The notes under the pieces are model-generated. The model saw only the letters and a program-made list of their open reading frames with translations. It had not been told where the DNA came from and made no database searches. Both the position numbers and the translations under genes were made by a program. Shown in pieces: positions 1 to 11,768 of a stretch of 64,000 bases of DNA; within the stretch, counting starts at the first letter, position 1, and every line of letters begins with the position of its first letter. The stretch is from Tupaia tana (Eukaryota; Chordata; Mammalia; Scandentia; Tupaiidae), in contig JAKSZU010000018.1 in NCBI GenBank assembly GCA_026018925.1, positions 31,186,452-31,250,451 on the forward strand. Reading direction: 5' to 3'.

Positions 1-129
1 CCCCTCGGAATCTTGGGCACGCACACACACGCACCCAGCGTGAGTTAAAGCCACAGGACCCGGGATTCAAACCGCAGTCGACCACATGGGAGTCCAGAGA
101 CACAGCCATTACGCTAACTGCTGGTCCCC
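1..129 (-). mobile_element. tRNA-derived SINE (long type), cut by window edge
   Basis: First member of the dominant family. Consensus of the long type, read in sense: a tRNA-like head with A box (TAGCGTAATGG) and B box (GGTTCGAGTCC), a tRNA-unrelated body of about 160 bp with a CCCCCC/GGGGGG palindrome and CT-rich run, then CTATAGC-AAAACCTCTCC and an A-rich tail. Total about 240 bp. Only the head and part of the body are inside the window. Confidence 0.93.
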
Positions 130-370
130 ACACACGAAGTTCTGACTACCACTTGCCAGTATCATCTAATTATGCCATCCTTCTTGTAAGAAAATAGCAA
201 TACTACTTTGTACCATTTCCAGGTATATAGGGGGATCTGTATAGATCCACATTTACTATCTCTTTCTCCCCCTGAGACCAATATACATAGGTCTGAGTTA
301 ATCGTTCTTGAAAAAACAAAACTAGATGAATAAAATGAGAAAGAAATTCACAATCCTGGCTTTTCTAATA

Positions 371-710
371 CAGATTGTGTGTCCCTAATCCAAAAATCTC
401 AAATCTGAAAGATTTCAAAAATCTGAAATATTATGAGCATCGACATGACACCCCGAGTGGACATTTCCACCTCTGACTTCACGTGATGAGTTGCCGTCAA
501 AATGCTGTAACACAAAAACATTGTGTAAAATTACCTCTAGACTATGTGTAGAAAGTGTGTATGAAACATAAGTGAATGTCAAGTTTAGACTTGGGTCCTA
601 ACCCCAAGCCATCTCATTTTGAATATGCAAAACATACCAAAATCCAAAAACTTCCAAGATCTGAAACATTTCTGGTCCCAAGCATTTTCAGATAAGGGAT
701 ATTCAACTTC
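371..710. mobile_element. Non-autonomous DNA transposon, Tigger/pogo-like
   Basis: 340 bp with imperfect terminal inverted repeats (CAGATTGTGTGTCCCTAATC / GAAGTTGAATATCCCTTATC) and TA at each side (369-370, 711-712). Internal sequence resembles a common ancient mammalian DNA element. Confidence 0.8.
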
Positions 711-757
711 TAAATATGATATGAGTCATCATTAATAAAGCAAGAGAAAATAAACAT

Positions 758-843
758 ATGGGATTTCATATCCCATCTGAACATTTTGATGTTCAAAAAC
801 ATGGGATTTCATATCCCTTCTGAACATTTTGATGTTCAAAAGT
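758..843. repeat. Tandem 43-bp duplication beside LPCAT2 exon 10
   Basis: Units 758-800 and 801-843 differ at about two positions. Each holds two small inverted repeats, GGGAT-TTCAT-ATCCC and GAACAT-TTTG-ATGTTC. Confidence 0.92.
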
Positions 844-864
844 ATAATTTTAAAATACACTTAC

Positions 865-990
865 TTCAATTTCCGGCTAATTTTAGTAAATTCCACCAAC
901 CCAGCTTCCATAGGCAGTGTTAGCTGTCCTGCTGTAATCATCAATCTGCAATCTTCATAGGTATGATCTGTTACTGGTATCCCCAGAGCT
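865..990 (-). CDS. LPCAT2: LPCAT2 coding exon 10
   Basis: 126 nt, about residues 312-354, including IPVTDHTYEDCRLM and EFTKISRKLK, the linker between the acyltransferase domain and the EF-hands. Acceptor ACTTTTAG, donor GTAAGTG. A tandem 43-bp hairpin repeat starts about 20 bases beyond the donor. Confidence 0.96.
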
Positions 991-2034
991 CTAAAAGTAT
1001 CAAGAAATAAACTGAAATTCAATTTAAAAAAAAAAAATAATGATTTTTCATGAGACACAAGCAGCTCAACAAATAGTATGTGGAAAAGTATTTACTACTT
1101 GTAAACCAGTAGCTTTGGCATTTCTTGCTGAAGAGACATAGTTCTCTACTTCTTCATATACTTTCTGGGGTCCAAATTAATCTCCCATGACTACATGCTT
1201 CTGTCTGTGTAGCTAATAATTTTTGTTTTGTGTTTTAACTAGAACAATAATAATAATTGATCTAAGTTTCATGGAAAGTAATTAAAAGACAGATTCAAGT
1301 CCATGTGAAATCTTTTACTAGATGTGGACTTTCGGCACTAAAGTCTCATTTTTCTTATCTGCACATAGGAATAATTGTTTTACTTACTCCACAGGATTAG
1401 TACAAAGACAAAATAAGAATGACTTTGGAGGTACTATTTAAATAGGTAAATGGCATTTGTACATATTTTAAGTGAAATAAGTATCCAAACTGCTAGCAAT
1501 TGTGTTTTTTCATCTTTTGTAACTAGAGATCATCTTCTTGTTACAAATTAATCCTCTAAAAATACTGAAGCAAATTAATAATAACTTAGTAAACATCCTC
1601 CAGTCCCAAAAGATAATGTAATTCCTACTATCTACCTTGCTACTGCTCAGAGACTGAATGATAATGACATAGATTTGAAAAAAAAGCACATATTAATGAG
1701 AACTAAAAAAACAAAATAAACAAACAAAAAACACTGATTACCAAGAAGAAAAGCTGTCTGGTACATAAAATAATTTCCTGAAGATTCCTCTTCACGAAAT
1801 TTTTATTCACAAGTATTCAGTGAAAATCATAAAATTAGATCTTTAACTGTATTTGATCTTGTTGAATCTTTTTTGGGGACATTAAATTCAAAACAAATAC
1901 AATCAGAATATTACACTATTTCTATCTAAAACATTTTTTTCCTAGGCTGTTTTAAATTAATATTTTGATGTAAGCATATGTAAGATGGAAAATAAACTTA
2001 TTAAATATTTCAAGAATCATAATAATAAATAGTA

Positions 2035-2260
2035 CAGAATAGTAGTTAAGATCTTGGGCTTTAGTGACAGTGAAAATGTGAATTTGAGTCCCAGCCCAGT
2101 TACTATATAGTATGATTTGGAAAAAACTACTTAACTCTCTGAGTCTGTTCCTTACTTACTTCACAGAGTTGCTGTGAAGATGACGTTAAATAACAGGTAA
2201 AATGTCTCACACAGTACTTGGTAAACATTTAGTAGGAGTTGTAATACTCTCACTGCCTTA
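2035..2260 (+). repeat. MIR
   Basis: TAGTTAAGATCTTGGGCTTT ... GAGTCCCAGCCCAGTTACT ... TTAACTCTCTGAGTCTGTTCC matches the MIR core. Confidence 0.85.
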
Positions 2261-2410
2261 CATCTACTTGCTCTTACAATTTTCAACTATTTTTACCATA
2301 TATTTTCCTACTTAAGCCTCATAATAATTAAAACCATGAGAAAGGCCAAGCAATGATTGTAATTCTCATTTCACACATGAGGAGAAAGAGTCTTAAAGGG
2401 GACTGGTCCC

Positions 2411-2652
2411 AGGACCAGCAGTTGGCGTAATGGCTATGTCACTGGACTCTTATGTAGTCAACCGTAGTTCAAGTCCTGGACCCAGTGGCTTGAACTCACG
2501 CCAGGGGCGTGTGCATATGTGTCCAAGATCCTGAGAGGAGAATAGAAGACACTGGATTGCGGTGAGGCCATTCCCCCTGAGGGGTGATTTCTAGCTTTCT
2601 GTCTCTCTGGCGAGTGCATGCGCCCTGTATCAAAAATACCTCTCCAAAAAAA
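2411..2652 (+). mobile_element. tRNA-derived SINE (long type)
   Basis: Complete; flanked by GGACTGGTCC duplicates on both sides. Confidence 0.92.
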
Positions 2653-3070
2653 GGGGAGGACTGGTCCAAGACCATGCAGTTGATCAAGAGCTTTTACTAT
2701 TTATCTAAAGCTGTTCTACCTCCCTATGCCACCAAATTAAAAAAAAAAAGCCTGCCTAAGCAGATCCCATCTCTGTTTTGGGGCACTTTTTGAGAAGCCA
2801 AATACCTCCTATAAATTCTCTGAGTTACTAAATACTTACCTTAACTATCCTTACTTATTCTAACTTTTGCACATAAGCTGGTATGAAGATATAAAAAAGG
2901 AAGGGAAGAAAATAATATGAAAATGAATTTTATAACTAGTCTAGAAACTAGATAATATAAGTACACCCAGGAACATTTAGTAGCAATTTCTTTTTTTTTC
3001 TTTTCTTTTCTTTCTTCTTTTTTTTTTTGCTAAACATTTAAATATTTAATTTTGAAAAATAAAGTGATTC

Positions 3071-3328
3071 TGGGGGGCAGCAGGTGGCATAGAAAGTGGT
3101 TAAGGCAGTGGACTCCCACATGGCCAACAGCAGTTCGAATTCCAGACCTGGAGATTTGAAACTTATGCCAGGCATGTGTACATTTGTGTATGCCCAAAAT
3201 CCAGAGAGGAGAATGGAAGAGAAGGGATTATGGTATGGCCATCCCCCCAAAGGGTGATTTCTAACTTTCCGTCTCCAGTAAGTCCATGTGCCCTATAGCA
3301 AAAAAAAACAAAAACAAAAACAAAAAAA
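3071..3328 (+). mobile_element. tRNA-derived SINE (long type)
   Basis: Diverged copy ending in an (A)nC-rich tail. Confidence 0.88.
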
Positions 3329-4176
3329 CTCTCTTAAAATAAAAAAAAGCTATTCTTCTATGTAATATTAAAAGATACATATAGTACCAGAATAAAACAT
3401 ACATATGTCTATAAAATCTATCTATAAAGCCAAATTCAGCTATGAAGCTAAATGCAGAGTTTTGTTGAATTTTTACAAAGAGAATAAACACCGATAACCT
3501 ACTGGTTCCAAGCCTACTACTACTGGGAATGACTGAGTGAAGTGGTGCCTGAAGAGAAAGTACACAATTGGAGGACTGCCTGGGTGGTGGTGTAGTATAA
3601 CACATTCTTTCATTCTAAGACAAGAGATGAATTATCTTATCAGAATAGTGGCCAAATTAAAACTCCTTTAAGTGCAAGAAAGTATTTACCTTAGATTTGA
3701 AGTTTCTAAATCCTAAATTTATACCCATCCCTTTACAGAGTGACTTTTTCCCTAGCAACTTTCTCCTTTTTGTTGCAATAATCACTAATGTCTTTGAATA
3801 CCCAGCTTTAAACAGCTATATAGAGGCTGAAGGGATAGCAGGCAGGCAATAGCAGGAACCACTGTCTAAGGGTAACAGGTCAGCTTAGAAGAATCTGCGT
3901 TGTAGATGGTACTGACTGGTCTCTTCTGGTTATTGTACCTCCCCGTGTCTTTCCATTAAAGAGACACATTTCCTTCAGTTTGGAGCTGCAGATGGGGAAA
4001 ATACATATAGATTGTTTTACTGACTGCCATCTCTGGGCATATTAGTTTACTTGCCAAAATGAATTAAGAAGAGAGACTCTTGGGAACCTGGAGTGGGAGG
4101 GTCTTAAAACTATGTTAGGTGACATTTACTAAGATTTTAAATTATCCACTGGTTATAATTATATATAAACACTTAC

Positions 4177-4259
4177 TCTGCCATTAAGTTCCGGACTCTA
4201 CTGGCAAAAAGGACAGGATCAGTTTTTTCTTCATCATTTGGCACTTGAACAGGCATAAA
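4177..4259 (-). CDS. LPCAT2: LPCAT2 coding exon 9
   Basis: 83 nt, about residues 285-312, beginning FMPVQVPNDEEKTDPVLF. Acceptor TCTTTCAG, donor GTAAGTG. Phase agrees with exons 8 and 10: the last Glu codon is split GA|A. Confidence 0.96.
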
Positions 4260-4379
4260 CTGAAAGACAAATATACCTTTCCTTAATAATCCTTAGGTTA
4301 TGACATTAAATGCTAAATAGATTAATTTATAAACTATCAATTTATTAATTTATCTCCTATCTTTCTTCAGCATAGGTTA

Positions 4380-4595
4380 CCTACTGTATTGGAAAAAACA
4401 CTGAACTCAGAGTCAGGAGATCCATATTCAAGCTCTGGGTCTGCCTGCACATTATCTTGCATGTCATTTAACTTTGCTGAACTGTCTCCTCAACCATAAG
4501 TAGAGGACTATGATAGCCACTTCCCTGTCTGTTGTGAGGGTGAAATGAGCTAATGTCTAGAAGCTGAAAAAATATAGCTACTATTACCTTATGTT
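4380..4595 (+). repeat. MIR
   Basis: GTCAGGAGATCCATATTCAAG and CTGTTGTGAGGGTGAAATGAG segments fit MIR. Confidence 0.8.
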
Positions 4596-4739
4596 CAGAG
4601 CTGCTTTCTCTACCACTCCCACTACTTAATGTGAAAATATTTTTTCTGTCTTTTTCCTGTTTATAGTTTCATCATCTCTCTTCATTCAAATGTCACCATA
4701 TTTTTATTATTTGATCAAATTTTGTCATTTCTTTTGCCT

Positions 4740-5002
4740 TTTTTTTTTTTTTTTTTTTTTTGAGAGAGAGATTTTTGCTAGGGTATGTTTCCTTGACAGA
4801 CAGAGAGACAAAAAGTGAGAAATCAACCCCCTCTGGGGGGATGACCACTCCACAATTTTTTCTCCTTCATTCTCCTCCTGGAACTCTAGGCATGCATGCA
4901 CATGCGCCTAGCTCAAGTTTCAAGCCACTGGGTCCAGGACTTGAACCATAGTTGACCGTGTGTGAGTCCAGTGCCTTAGCCACTACGCTATCTGCTAGTC
5001 CC
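4740..5002 (-). mobile_element. tRNA-derived SINE (long type)
   Basis: Complete, with a T run of about 22 at its left (tail) end. Confidence 0.92.
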
Positions 5003-5049
5003 ATTTCTTCTGTCATCCTAGCTTTTTGCTTAACACCATGTTTTTGCCT

Positions 5050-5302
5050 TTTTTTTTTTTTAAAGAGAGATTTTTGCTATAGGGTGAGTATGGTCACTGG
5101 AGAGACAGATAGAATGTAAGAAATCATCCCCCATGGGGGATGGCCACACCACAATACATTCTCTTCCATTCTCCTCTAGGGAATATTGGGCATGCATGCA
5201 CACACACCTGGCCTGAGTTTGAAGCTGCTGGGTCCAAGACTCAAACCTCACCTGACTATGTGAGAGTCCAGTAACATAATCATTACATCATCTGTTGGTC
5301 TC
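5050..5302 (-). mobile_element. tRNA-derived SINE (long type)
   Basis: Second minus-strand copy only 47 bases from the previous one, same orientation. Confidence 0.92.
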
Positions 5303-5429
5303 TATTTTTTGCTTTTTAATTTTATTTTCTTCTGCACCTAGTAGTCTGTGATACCTTATTTGTACTGTCCTTGTTATTTATGGTTTCCTAACATTAAAAA
5401 GCTTTTGGTGCCATATTCAAGTCATTACA

Positions 5430-5660
5430 TATTTTTTGAGCACCTACTATATTCCAGGCAAGATTAATAGGGCCCTATTGGGGCTCTAAAGTTTTAATAG
5501 ACCAACTTATAAATAATCCCACATACTAAGTAGTATTATTCTTATTTCTTCCAGTTTCAGATAAGACTTAAAAGCTTAATTAACTTTCTCAAGGTCATGT
5601 AAATCATATGGTCAGGATTTAGCCCAAGGTTTGTCAGTTTTGAAAATCTTATTTTCCTCC
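5430..5660 (-). repeat. MIR/L2-type relic
   Basis: GAGCACCTACTATATTCCAGG and TTTCTCAAGGTCATGTAAAT in order, as in antisense MIR. Confidence 0.7.
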
Positions 5661-5839
5661 CACTAAACCACGCTTCCTGGAGTATGAGAGTGTGGGGAAG
5701 GAAATGCAGCCAAAGAAAGAGTATGGTCCCTGGGGATAGGGTGCACATGGAAGAGATAGTTCTATAAAGGTAGTCTATTTAAGAGCTAATATTTTATCTT
5801 TTTTTTTTTTTTAAAGATAAGGGTAATTTTGCCATTAGC

Positions 5840-6080
5840 TACTGTTTGTTGAATTATAACTATGAACCAGGTACCATGCATCATTTCATTTCATTAATTG
5901 TTCCCCAATTTTTATCATAAGGAATTAGGAGTCACAAATATTAATGATTTGCTAAAGGTTTCGTGGCCGTTCCATTCAACACATACTGCTTAGGCACTTA
6001 TTATGTGTCAGGTACTGGACAAAGCCTTGAAGACATAACAATAAAGTCTCTGCCTTCAAAAAGTTCTCCTTGGAGTGAGG
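5840..6080 (-). repeat. MIR and L2-type relics
   Basis: AACCAGGTACCATGCATCATT, then GGCACTTATTATGTGTCAGG typical of old dispersed repeats. Confidence 0.55.
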
Positions 6081-6129
6081 CAGAAATTTGATATAATAAA
6101 CTAAATCCACCAATAAAAACTATCATCTA

Positions 6130-6352
6130 GAGGCCAGCTGGTGGTGTGGTAGTTGAGGCACTGGATTACCACATGACTGACAGCAGTTCAGAGTCCCAGA
6201 CCTCGTGGCTTGAGAATCATGCTGGGCACATGTGCATACGTGCCCAGCAGTTCTGAAAGGAGAATGGAAAAGAATGGATTGTGGGGGGTGATTTCTCACT
6301 TTCCCTTTTACTGTCTCTCTCTATATATATTTCCTGTGAGTGCACAAAAAAA
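6130..6352 (+). mobile_element. tRNA-derived SINE (long type)
   Basis: Lacks part of the palindromic body; imperfect flanking duplicates of the type AAAACTATCATC / AAAATTACCATC. Confidence 0.88.
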
Positions 6353-6354
6353 TT

Positions 6355-6850
6355 ACCATCCGTTAAGCACTTACTGTGTGCTGGGTACTTTATATTAGGG
6401 CTTTATATGATTATTTTTCAACAATTCCTTTAAGAAAGTTCTTCCCCAGTTAATATATACCGAATGTCCACACTCTATAACTGAAACTGACGGGCTAAAG
6501 GATGTACAAACACAAGAGGTGGATGTGAATGCCAGATGTGGTGTGTGTGGAGGAGTGGGGAATGGGGAAAAACATTTGGAGGAGGGATATGAAGACAGCA
6601 TTGTTGAGACAGGGAGGTAGTGTTGTTATATTTTGATCAACTCGACCGGGGAGAAATGTTCATATATTAAAATGATCACCTTGTAAGCTAAATCATGTGA
6701 TTGAATGTATTAAAAAATGTAAATAAAAAAAAATAAATTAAAAAAAAGAAAGTTCTAGCATTTCCATTTGATAGATGAAAAACATAACTCAAATAGGTTA
6801 AATACTATAGCCAAGAGCACACATTAAGGCAGGGCTACAATCTGAAAGAA
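6355..6850 (-). repeat. MIR split by a retrocopy
   Basis: 6355-6431 and 6757-6850 are two halves of an antisense MIR around the retrocopy at 6443-6745. Confidence 0.7.
6443..6745 (+). pseudogene. Unidentified processed retrocopy
   Basis: About 300 bp ending AATAAA-like/poly(A), flanked by perfect 11-bp AAGAAAGTTCT at 6432-6442 and 6746-6756, with an L1-type TT/AAGA target. It splits a MIR. The sequence looks like a 3' UTR; the parent gene was not recognised. Confidence 0.7.
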
Positions 6851-6879
6851 CATAGATTGTGTAAAAATACAGCATTTTT

Positions 6880-7050
6880 GGGGCCAGCCAGTGGTGTGCT
6901 GGTTAAGGCACTGGATTCTCACATGACCAACCATGGTTTGAATTCCAGATCTGGTGGCTTGAAGATAATCACCAGATGTGGATGAATGCACATGTGTTTG
7001 TCCAAAATCCTGAGGAGAGTGTGGAGGAGAGAATAAGAGCAGAGAGAATG
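6880..7050 (+). mobile_element. tRNA-derived SINE, 3'-truncated or decayed
   Basis: Head and first body half are clear (GGGGCCAGCC start); the rest fades after about 7050. Confidence 0.75.
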
Positions 7051-7244
7051 CCTAGAGGTTACTGCAATCTTCCTGTGAGAGATGTAAGACCTTGTATAGA
7101 GGAAGTGAAGCTGTAGAGGACAGCATAGGTGCAAGAGGCATTTTAAAGATAAAGTGTACAGGAATTACAAAATAATGTGTTGTGTCATTTTACTTTTCAC
7201 ATTTATTTATTAACTTCCTCTAATAGGGGGCAATGGCATGCAAT

Positions 7245-7400
7245 AGCAGGACAATTTGGCCTGGGGTGCTGCCTTGATTTTATTGTGTGACCCCAGAAAA
7301 ATCATTTAGCCTTTATATGTTTTAATTCTCTTACTTGTCAAATAAAAAACCATTGACTAGGTAATATTCAAGATCCTTTCCAATTGAAATTCTGTATGTA
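7245..7400 (+). repeat. MIR
   Basis: GTGTGACCCCAGAAAAATCA and following lines fit the MIR core. Confidence 0.7.
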
Positions 7401-9125
7401 ACTCTCTCTTTAGCATCCAGTTATTCTTTTTAGGTAGAAAAATAAATTAAACCACCAGAGGTCTCCACATCACTTACATATCCAGAATAACAAACTATCT
7501 TTACAAATAAATGTTTCTAAAAATTTGCATAATCCCGACCTAGTAAAATTTCTTATACTTGCTTAGTGTAAAACTCAAGGAAGGAACAGTACATTAAAAC
7601 TGACATTCACAAAATTGCTAACAAAATAGTATAAGAAATTAAAGTTTTAACTGCCATATAATTTTTCATTAAAAAAAGTCAAATAACCATTAATAACACA
7701 TTTGATTTGTAGGTCATAAAAACACATACTGAAAACTGAAAAATAAATTGCTGTTACATTATTAACCAAACATAACATAATGAACTATGGGCTTCTTTTC
7801 TATTAGTACAGGTAATATTTTTCATAAAAAGATTTTTAATAACTCCATATTGGCATGGCATTTTATTCTTGAGGAAGAAATAATCCACTGGGAGTACAAA
7901 ATAATTAAATCCTAGATTTGATACTCATGGGTCTTGGAGGCTTTATGCCTCCTGAGAAGCTATTAAGTGGAAATTCTAATAAAAAGTCACCTCTTACAGG
8001 ATAAGACCATGCCCTCTCTATTACATTTACATTTTTCACAAAGTCATTCAAGGCTTGTACCATGAACATATCCTTTATTCGGAAAGGAAGATCAATACAG
8101 TGAAGAATATTATTGTCACTATTTATTATAGCCTCTAACAGATATCCACATACTCCAGTGACTTCAGGATCCCAAGTTTTCCTTTCTACCTCTGTCTTCT
8201 CTCATTATTCTCAGTACTCACACTGATGACCCACTTGATATCTTTATTTCATAGTCCTTTTACCAGGCCAGGTATTCTTCTCAACATCACCTGAGCCATG
8301 GAAACAAATATGACCCTAATATCCTCCTAAGACAAGTTATTCAGTGAGTTTCCTCTCAGTCTCTGATAATGTTTATTTCTCTCCTAATCTGGCCTTGAAT
8401 TGAAGCTGACAACTCAATGGTCACATCAGAACCTACTCATCTCTCTATATCCACTCTTTCTGCCTCCTTTATCTACACAGCACTTGGAAGTCAGAGACTT
8501 CTGTATGGTCTCTCTGTCACCTAGAATCTCTTCTCACTTTCAGTATTAATTCCTGGTCACTTCTCCTGATCCTGTCTCTCCCGTCTGTTAGAAAAAACTG
8601 AGGGATGGTAAAGAAAGTCACACATGTCTTGTGCTCTTCAAGTTGCAATTTCACTTTTACCTCATTCTCCTGTGACCCAACACAGCTTAGGTGAACTTCT
8701 CTATTCCCTTTTCCAATGTACCTGAAACTGGCTCCACAGTTCCAGGGCTATCCCTACTCAAATATTCTCTAACCTCCATCATTCTTTACTCTGCACCATC
8801 CTGTCCTCAGTGAGAAGACTAATTCACATGTTTCTCTAACACTTCTTATTTGCTCTTTCATTCCCAGCATGCCCTATTTCTTCTTGGGCCTTAAACTGCA
8901 CACAAGATGAAGTCAAAATTCCTCAGGCTATTATGTAAGGCTATCCATTAACCAAAGCCAGTCTTTTACATGAATGCTCAATATCAGTTACACTAGTTTA
9001 TTCATTGTTTCTTGACCACATCAAACACATTCCTTTGTACTAAATTAACAATGAGGAAGAAGAAGATTAACGAGTGATGACACTGTGATCAATCTTTACT
9101 TTTTTTTTGTAACAGAAGAGGATTT
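7400..9125. other. Intron 8 stretch without gene
   Basis: No exon or young repeat seen. 8150-9060 is pyrimidine-rich; GGCCTTAAACTGCACACAAG and following bases near 8890-8960 hint at an old L2, not proven. Confidence 0.4.
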
Positions 9126-9138
9126 TAAAGGGTCAATC

Positions 9139-9415
9139 TTTTTCTTTTTTTTTTTTCTTTTTTGAAGAAGTTTTTGCTATAGGGCGTGTGCGCTTGCCAG
9201 ACAGAGAGAGACAGAGAGACAGAAAGCAAGAAATCACCCCCCAGGGGGGTTGGCCACACTGCAATCCCTTCTCCTCCATTCTCCTCTCGGGATCTTGGGC
9301 ACGCACGCACACGCGCCCGGTGTGAGTTTAAGCTACCGGGTCCGGGACTCGAACTGCGGTCAACTATGTCCAGCGGGAGTCCAGCAACATAGCCATTGTG
9401 CTAACTGCTGGTCCC
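9139..9415 (-). mobile_element. tRNA-derived SINE (long type)
   Basis: Well preserved; AAAGGGTCAATCTT / AAAAGGTCAACCTT flanks. Confidence 0.94.
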
Positions 9416-9470
9416 TAAAAGGTCAACCTTAACAAATGTGCAGGTCTAGTTCTTTCCATGATTATTCTTT

Positions 9471-9644
9471 TTTTAAAAATTTATTTAGCTTTATTTTTTA
9501 TTATTATTATTATTATTATTATTTTCACATGAGTTTTGCCAGAGAGAGACAGAGAGAGAGAGAAGCCACCAGGTCTGGGACTGGAACCGTGGTCGGCCAT
9601 GTGGGAATTCCAACACCTTAACCACCACACCACTTGCTGGCCCA
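9471..9644 (-). mobile_element. tRNA-derived SINE (short type)
   Basis: Short type: the same tRNA head joined almost directly to a CT-rich run, a TCAAATTAAAATAAAT-like tail and no body. Tail holds an ATT microsatellite. Duplicates CCATGATTATTCTTT / CCATGACTATTCTTT flank it. Confidence 0.92.
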
Positions 9645-9764
9645 CCATGACTATTCTTTTAAGTCTTCACATAGAGAAGATGCAAAGGAAGATATTTATG
9701 AAAAGCATTTGCTGTTTCCTTCCCAAAATAGCAGAAACATCTAAATGAGGAGGGAAGTAATAGT

Positions 9765-9905
9765 TAATGTTCATTGACTATTACCATGTGCCATCTTATA
9801 AATAACCTTATTAAATCCTCACAATACTTTAAAATATGTGATATTATCCCCATTTTACCTTAAAGAGGCTTAAGCAATTTGCTCAGGTACAAACAGGTAG
9901 GTGGT
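9765..9905 (-). repeat. MIR
   Basis: TATTATCCCCATTTTACC and CAATTTGCTCAGGTACAAAC, antisense MIR. Confidence 0.75.
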
Positions 9906-9943
9906 AGCACAACTAGAGCAAAAACTACAGATAATACTCTATG

Positions 9944-9944
<1 letters not shown>

Positions 9945-9977
<33 letters not shown>

Positions 9978-9979
9978 AT

Positions 9980-10010
<31 letters not shown>

Positions 10011-10258
10011 TATTTAGAGAGAGAGATTTTTGCTATAGGGCGTGTGTATTCTCACTGGAGAGTCAGGGAGACTGAAAGCAAGAAACCACTCCCAGGGGCA
10101 ATGGCTACGCTGCAGTCCCTTCTTCTCCATTATCTTCTCGGGATTTTGGGAATGCATGCATACCACCAGCCTAAGATTCAAGCTCCAGGGTCTGGGACTC
10201 AAACTGCAGTGGACCATGAGGGAGTGTAGCACATTAAACTGTGCCACCTGCTGATCCC
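9945..10258 (-). mobile_element. tRNA-derived SINE with expanded microsatellite tail
   Basis: The SINE body is 10012-10258; its tail has grown into (TTTA)n and (CA)n. Flanking target copies near 9935 and 10260 lie outside both microsatellites. Confidence 0.88.
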
Positions 10259-10634
10259 AACACTCTATATTTTTATAACACTTCATTTCTCTACTAGTTA
10301 TTACAAATATCATAATTTTACCAAGTTCCAGAACAAATTAGCTTTTCTATAAACAAGTATGTAGTGAGTGTGGGTGTGTGTGCATGATTAGTGGTGTAAT
10401 GGAGATTAAAAGACCTGTTCAAGAATCAAAACTACAAATATTGATGTGTTTGGAGATAGTTAAATAAACTATATATATACTCAACCTTTCCCTAAATAAT
10501 TAGCTCTTTGAAGATTTAAAAGTAATATATATGTTTAGGGGTTGTATAGGGGTTGAACATAAGACTTATTATTAATTATAATTCTTTCCTAAACTGGAAG
10601 TTCTTTTTAAATTAAATTTAAAAATCTCAATTAC

Positions 10635-10821
10635 TGGGGCTGGCAAGTGGCGTGGTGGTTAAAGGTGCTGGACTCCCACATGGCCGACCACGGTTCAAGT
10701 CTCGGACCTGGTGGCTTGCTTTCTCACTTCCTCTCTCTCTCTTTGTCTCTCTCTGATCAAACTGAAAAATAATAATGATGTAATAATAAATAAAAGTTAA
10801 ATAAAATAATTCTTTAAAAAA
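10635..10821 (+). mobile_element. tRNA-derived SINE (short type)
   Basis: Perfect 14-bp flanking duplicate AAATCTCAATTACT at 10621-10634 and 10822-10835. Confidence 0.95.
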
Positions 10822-10835
10822 AAATCTCAATTACT

Positions 10836-11334
10836 TAAAGCAATGAATTGCCCTTCATAAAGTATTTGACATAATGCTAGCCAGTATAAGCTTATTATAA
10901 GCTTTGTAAGGAAATTTTTCCAAAAGCAAACTATGTCACTATACCAATAGACAAATCACTATTATTTATCTATATTAGCTGAATGATATCTAAAGGCAAC
11001 ATACTTTGAATGAAAACTGAGATTAGCCTATGAAAAATGAAACTCACTGAACAGCCAATGTGAATGCCATATTTCCATTCATGAACTAGCTGTTGTCAAT
11101 ATAGTGCTACATAGTCTCACTGAGCATGTATTCCTTCTCATGAGATAAACTAGCAGGCTCTTAATTTGTCTTATCTTGCAATGTTTCCTAATGGCTATCT
11201 TATTCCCTATGCGTTTAAGCCGTATGCTTATAAAGAAACATACTTGGGAAATAGCTGTTTGATAAAAGTGATCACAAAAAGATATATTAAGCACAAACAC
11301 TGCCTCAATTCAAAGAGTAACTTTCAAGTGGAAC
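10836..11334. other. Intron 8 unique stretch left of the ERV
   Basis: AT-rich, no coding or repeat signal recognised. Confidence 0.5.
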
Positions 11335-11768
11335 TGATATGAAAGGACCCTGAATAACTCAGGGCTGATAGACACCTGAAGTTTCTGCCCTCCAGCAAAC
11401 TTACTGCCCCTCCCAAGAGCTACAGGGTAAACTGAAAACCTTCAATGGATTAGTACCTTGAATGGATCAGTGCCCTGAATAGATTAGGTTTCCTATTTCT
11501 CTGGTTCTTCCCTTTGACACTCTGGAGGAGGGTGGGTTTGGAACCCATTCCCCACCCAGAGACCTACCATTTTCCAACCAAAGACCTCTCATTCCCCACC
11601 CAGAGACTTCCCCTCCCCCAACTCCCCTATAAAAGACCCTGTCCAACCCCCAGTCCGGGCTGGAGAATTCAGAGTGCTAACTCCTTCACACCCGTTGACA
11701 TATTAAATGGTTCTCTTAATCTCTCCAAGTGCTGCTTTCCATTTCTCAGCATCTGGTTTTCCACAACA
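11335..11768 (+). repeat. ERV 5' LTR
   Basis: 434 bp, starting TG and ending CA; homologous along its length to 20344-20759. TATA box TATAAAA at 11628-11634, poly(A) signal ATTAAA at 11702-11707. U3 holds three tandem 22-bp units at 11546-11611. Confidence 0.92.

Larger units (their letters stand above)
991..4176. other. LPCAT2 intron 9 background
   Basis: AT-rich unique sequence apart from the MIR and two SINEs listed; no coding signal recognised. Confidence 0.5.
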
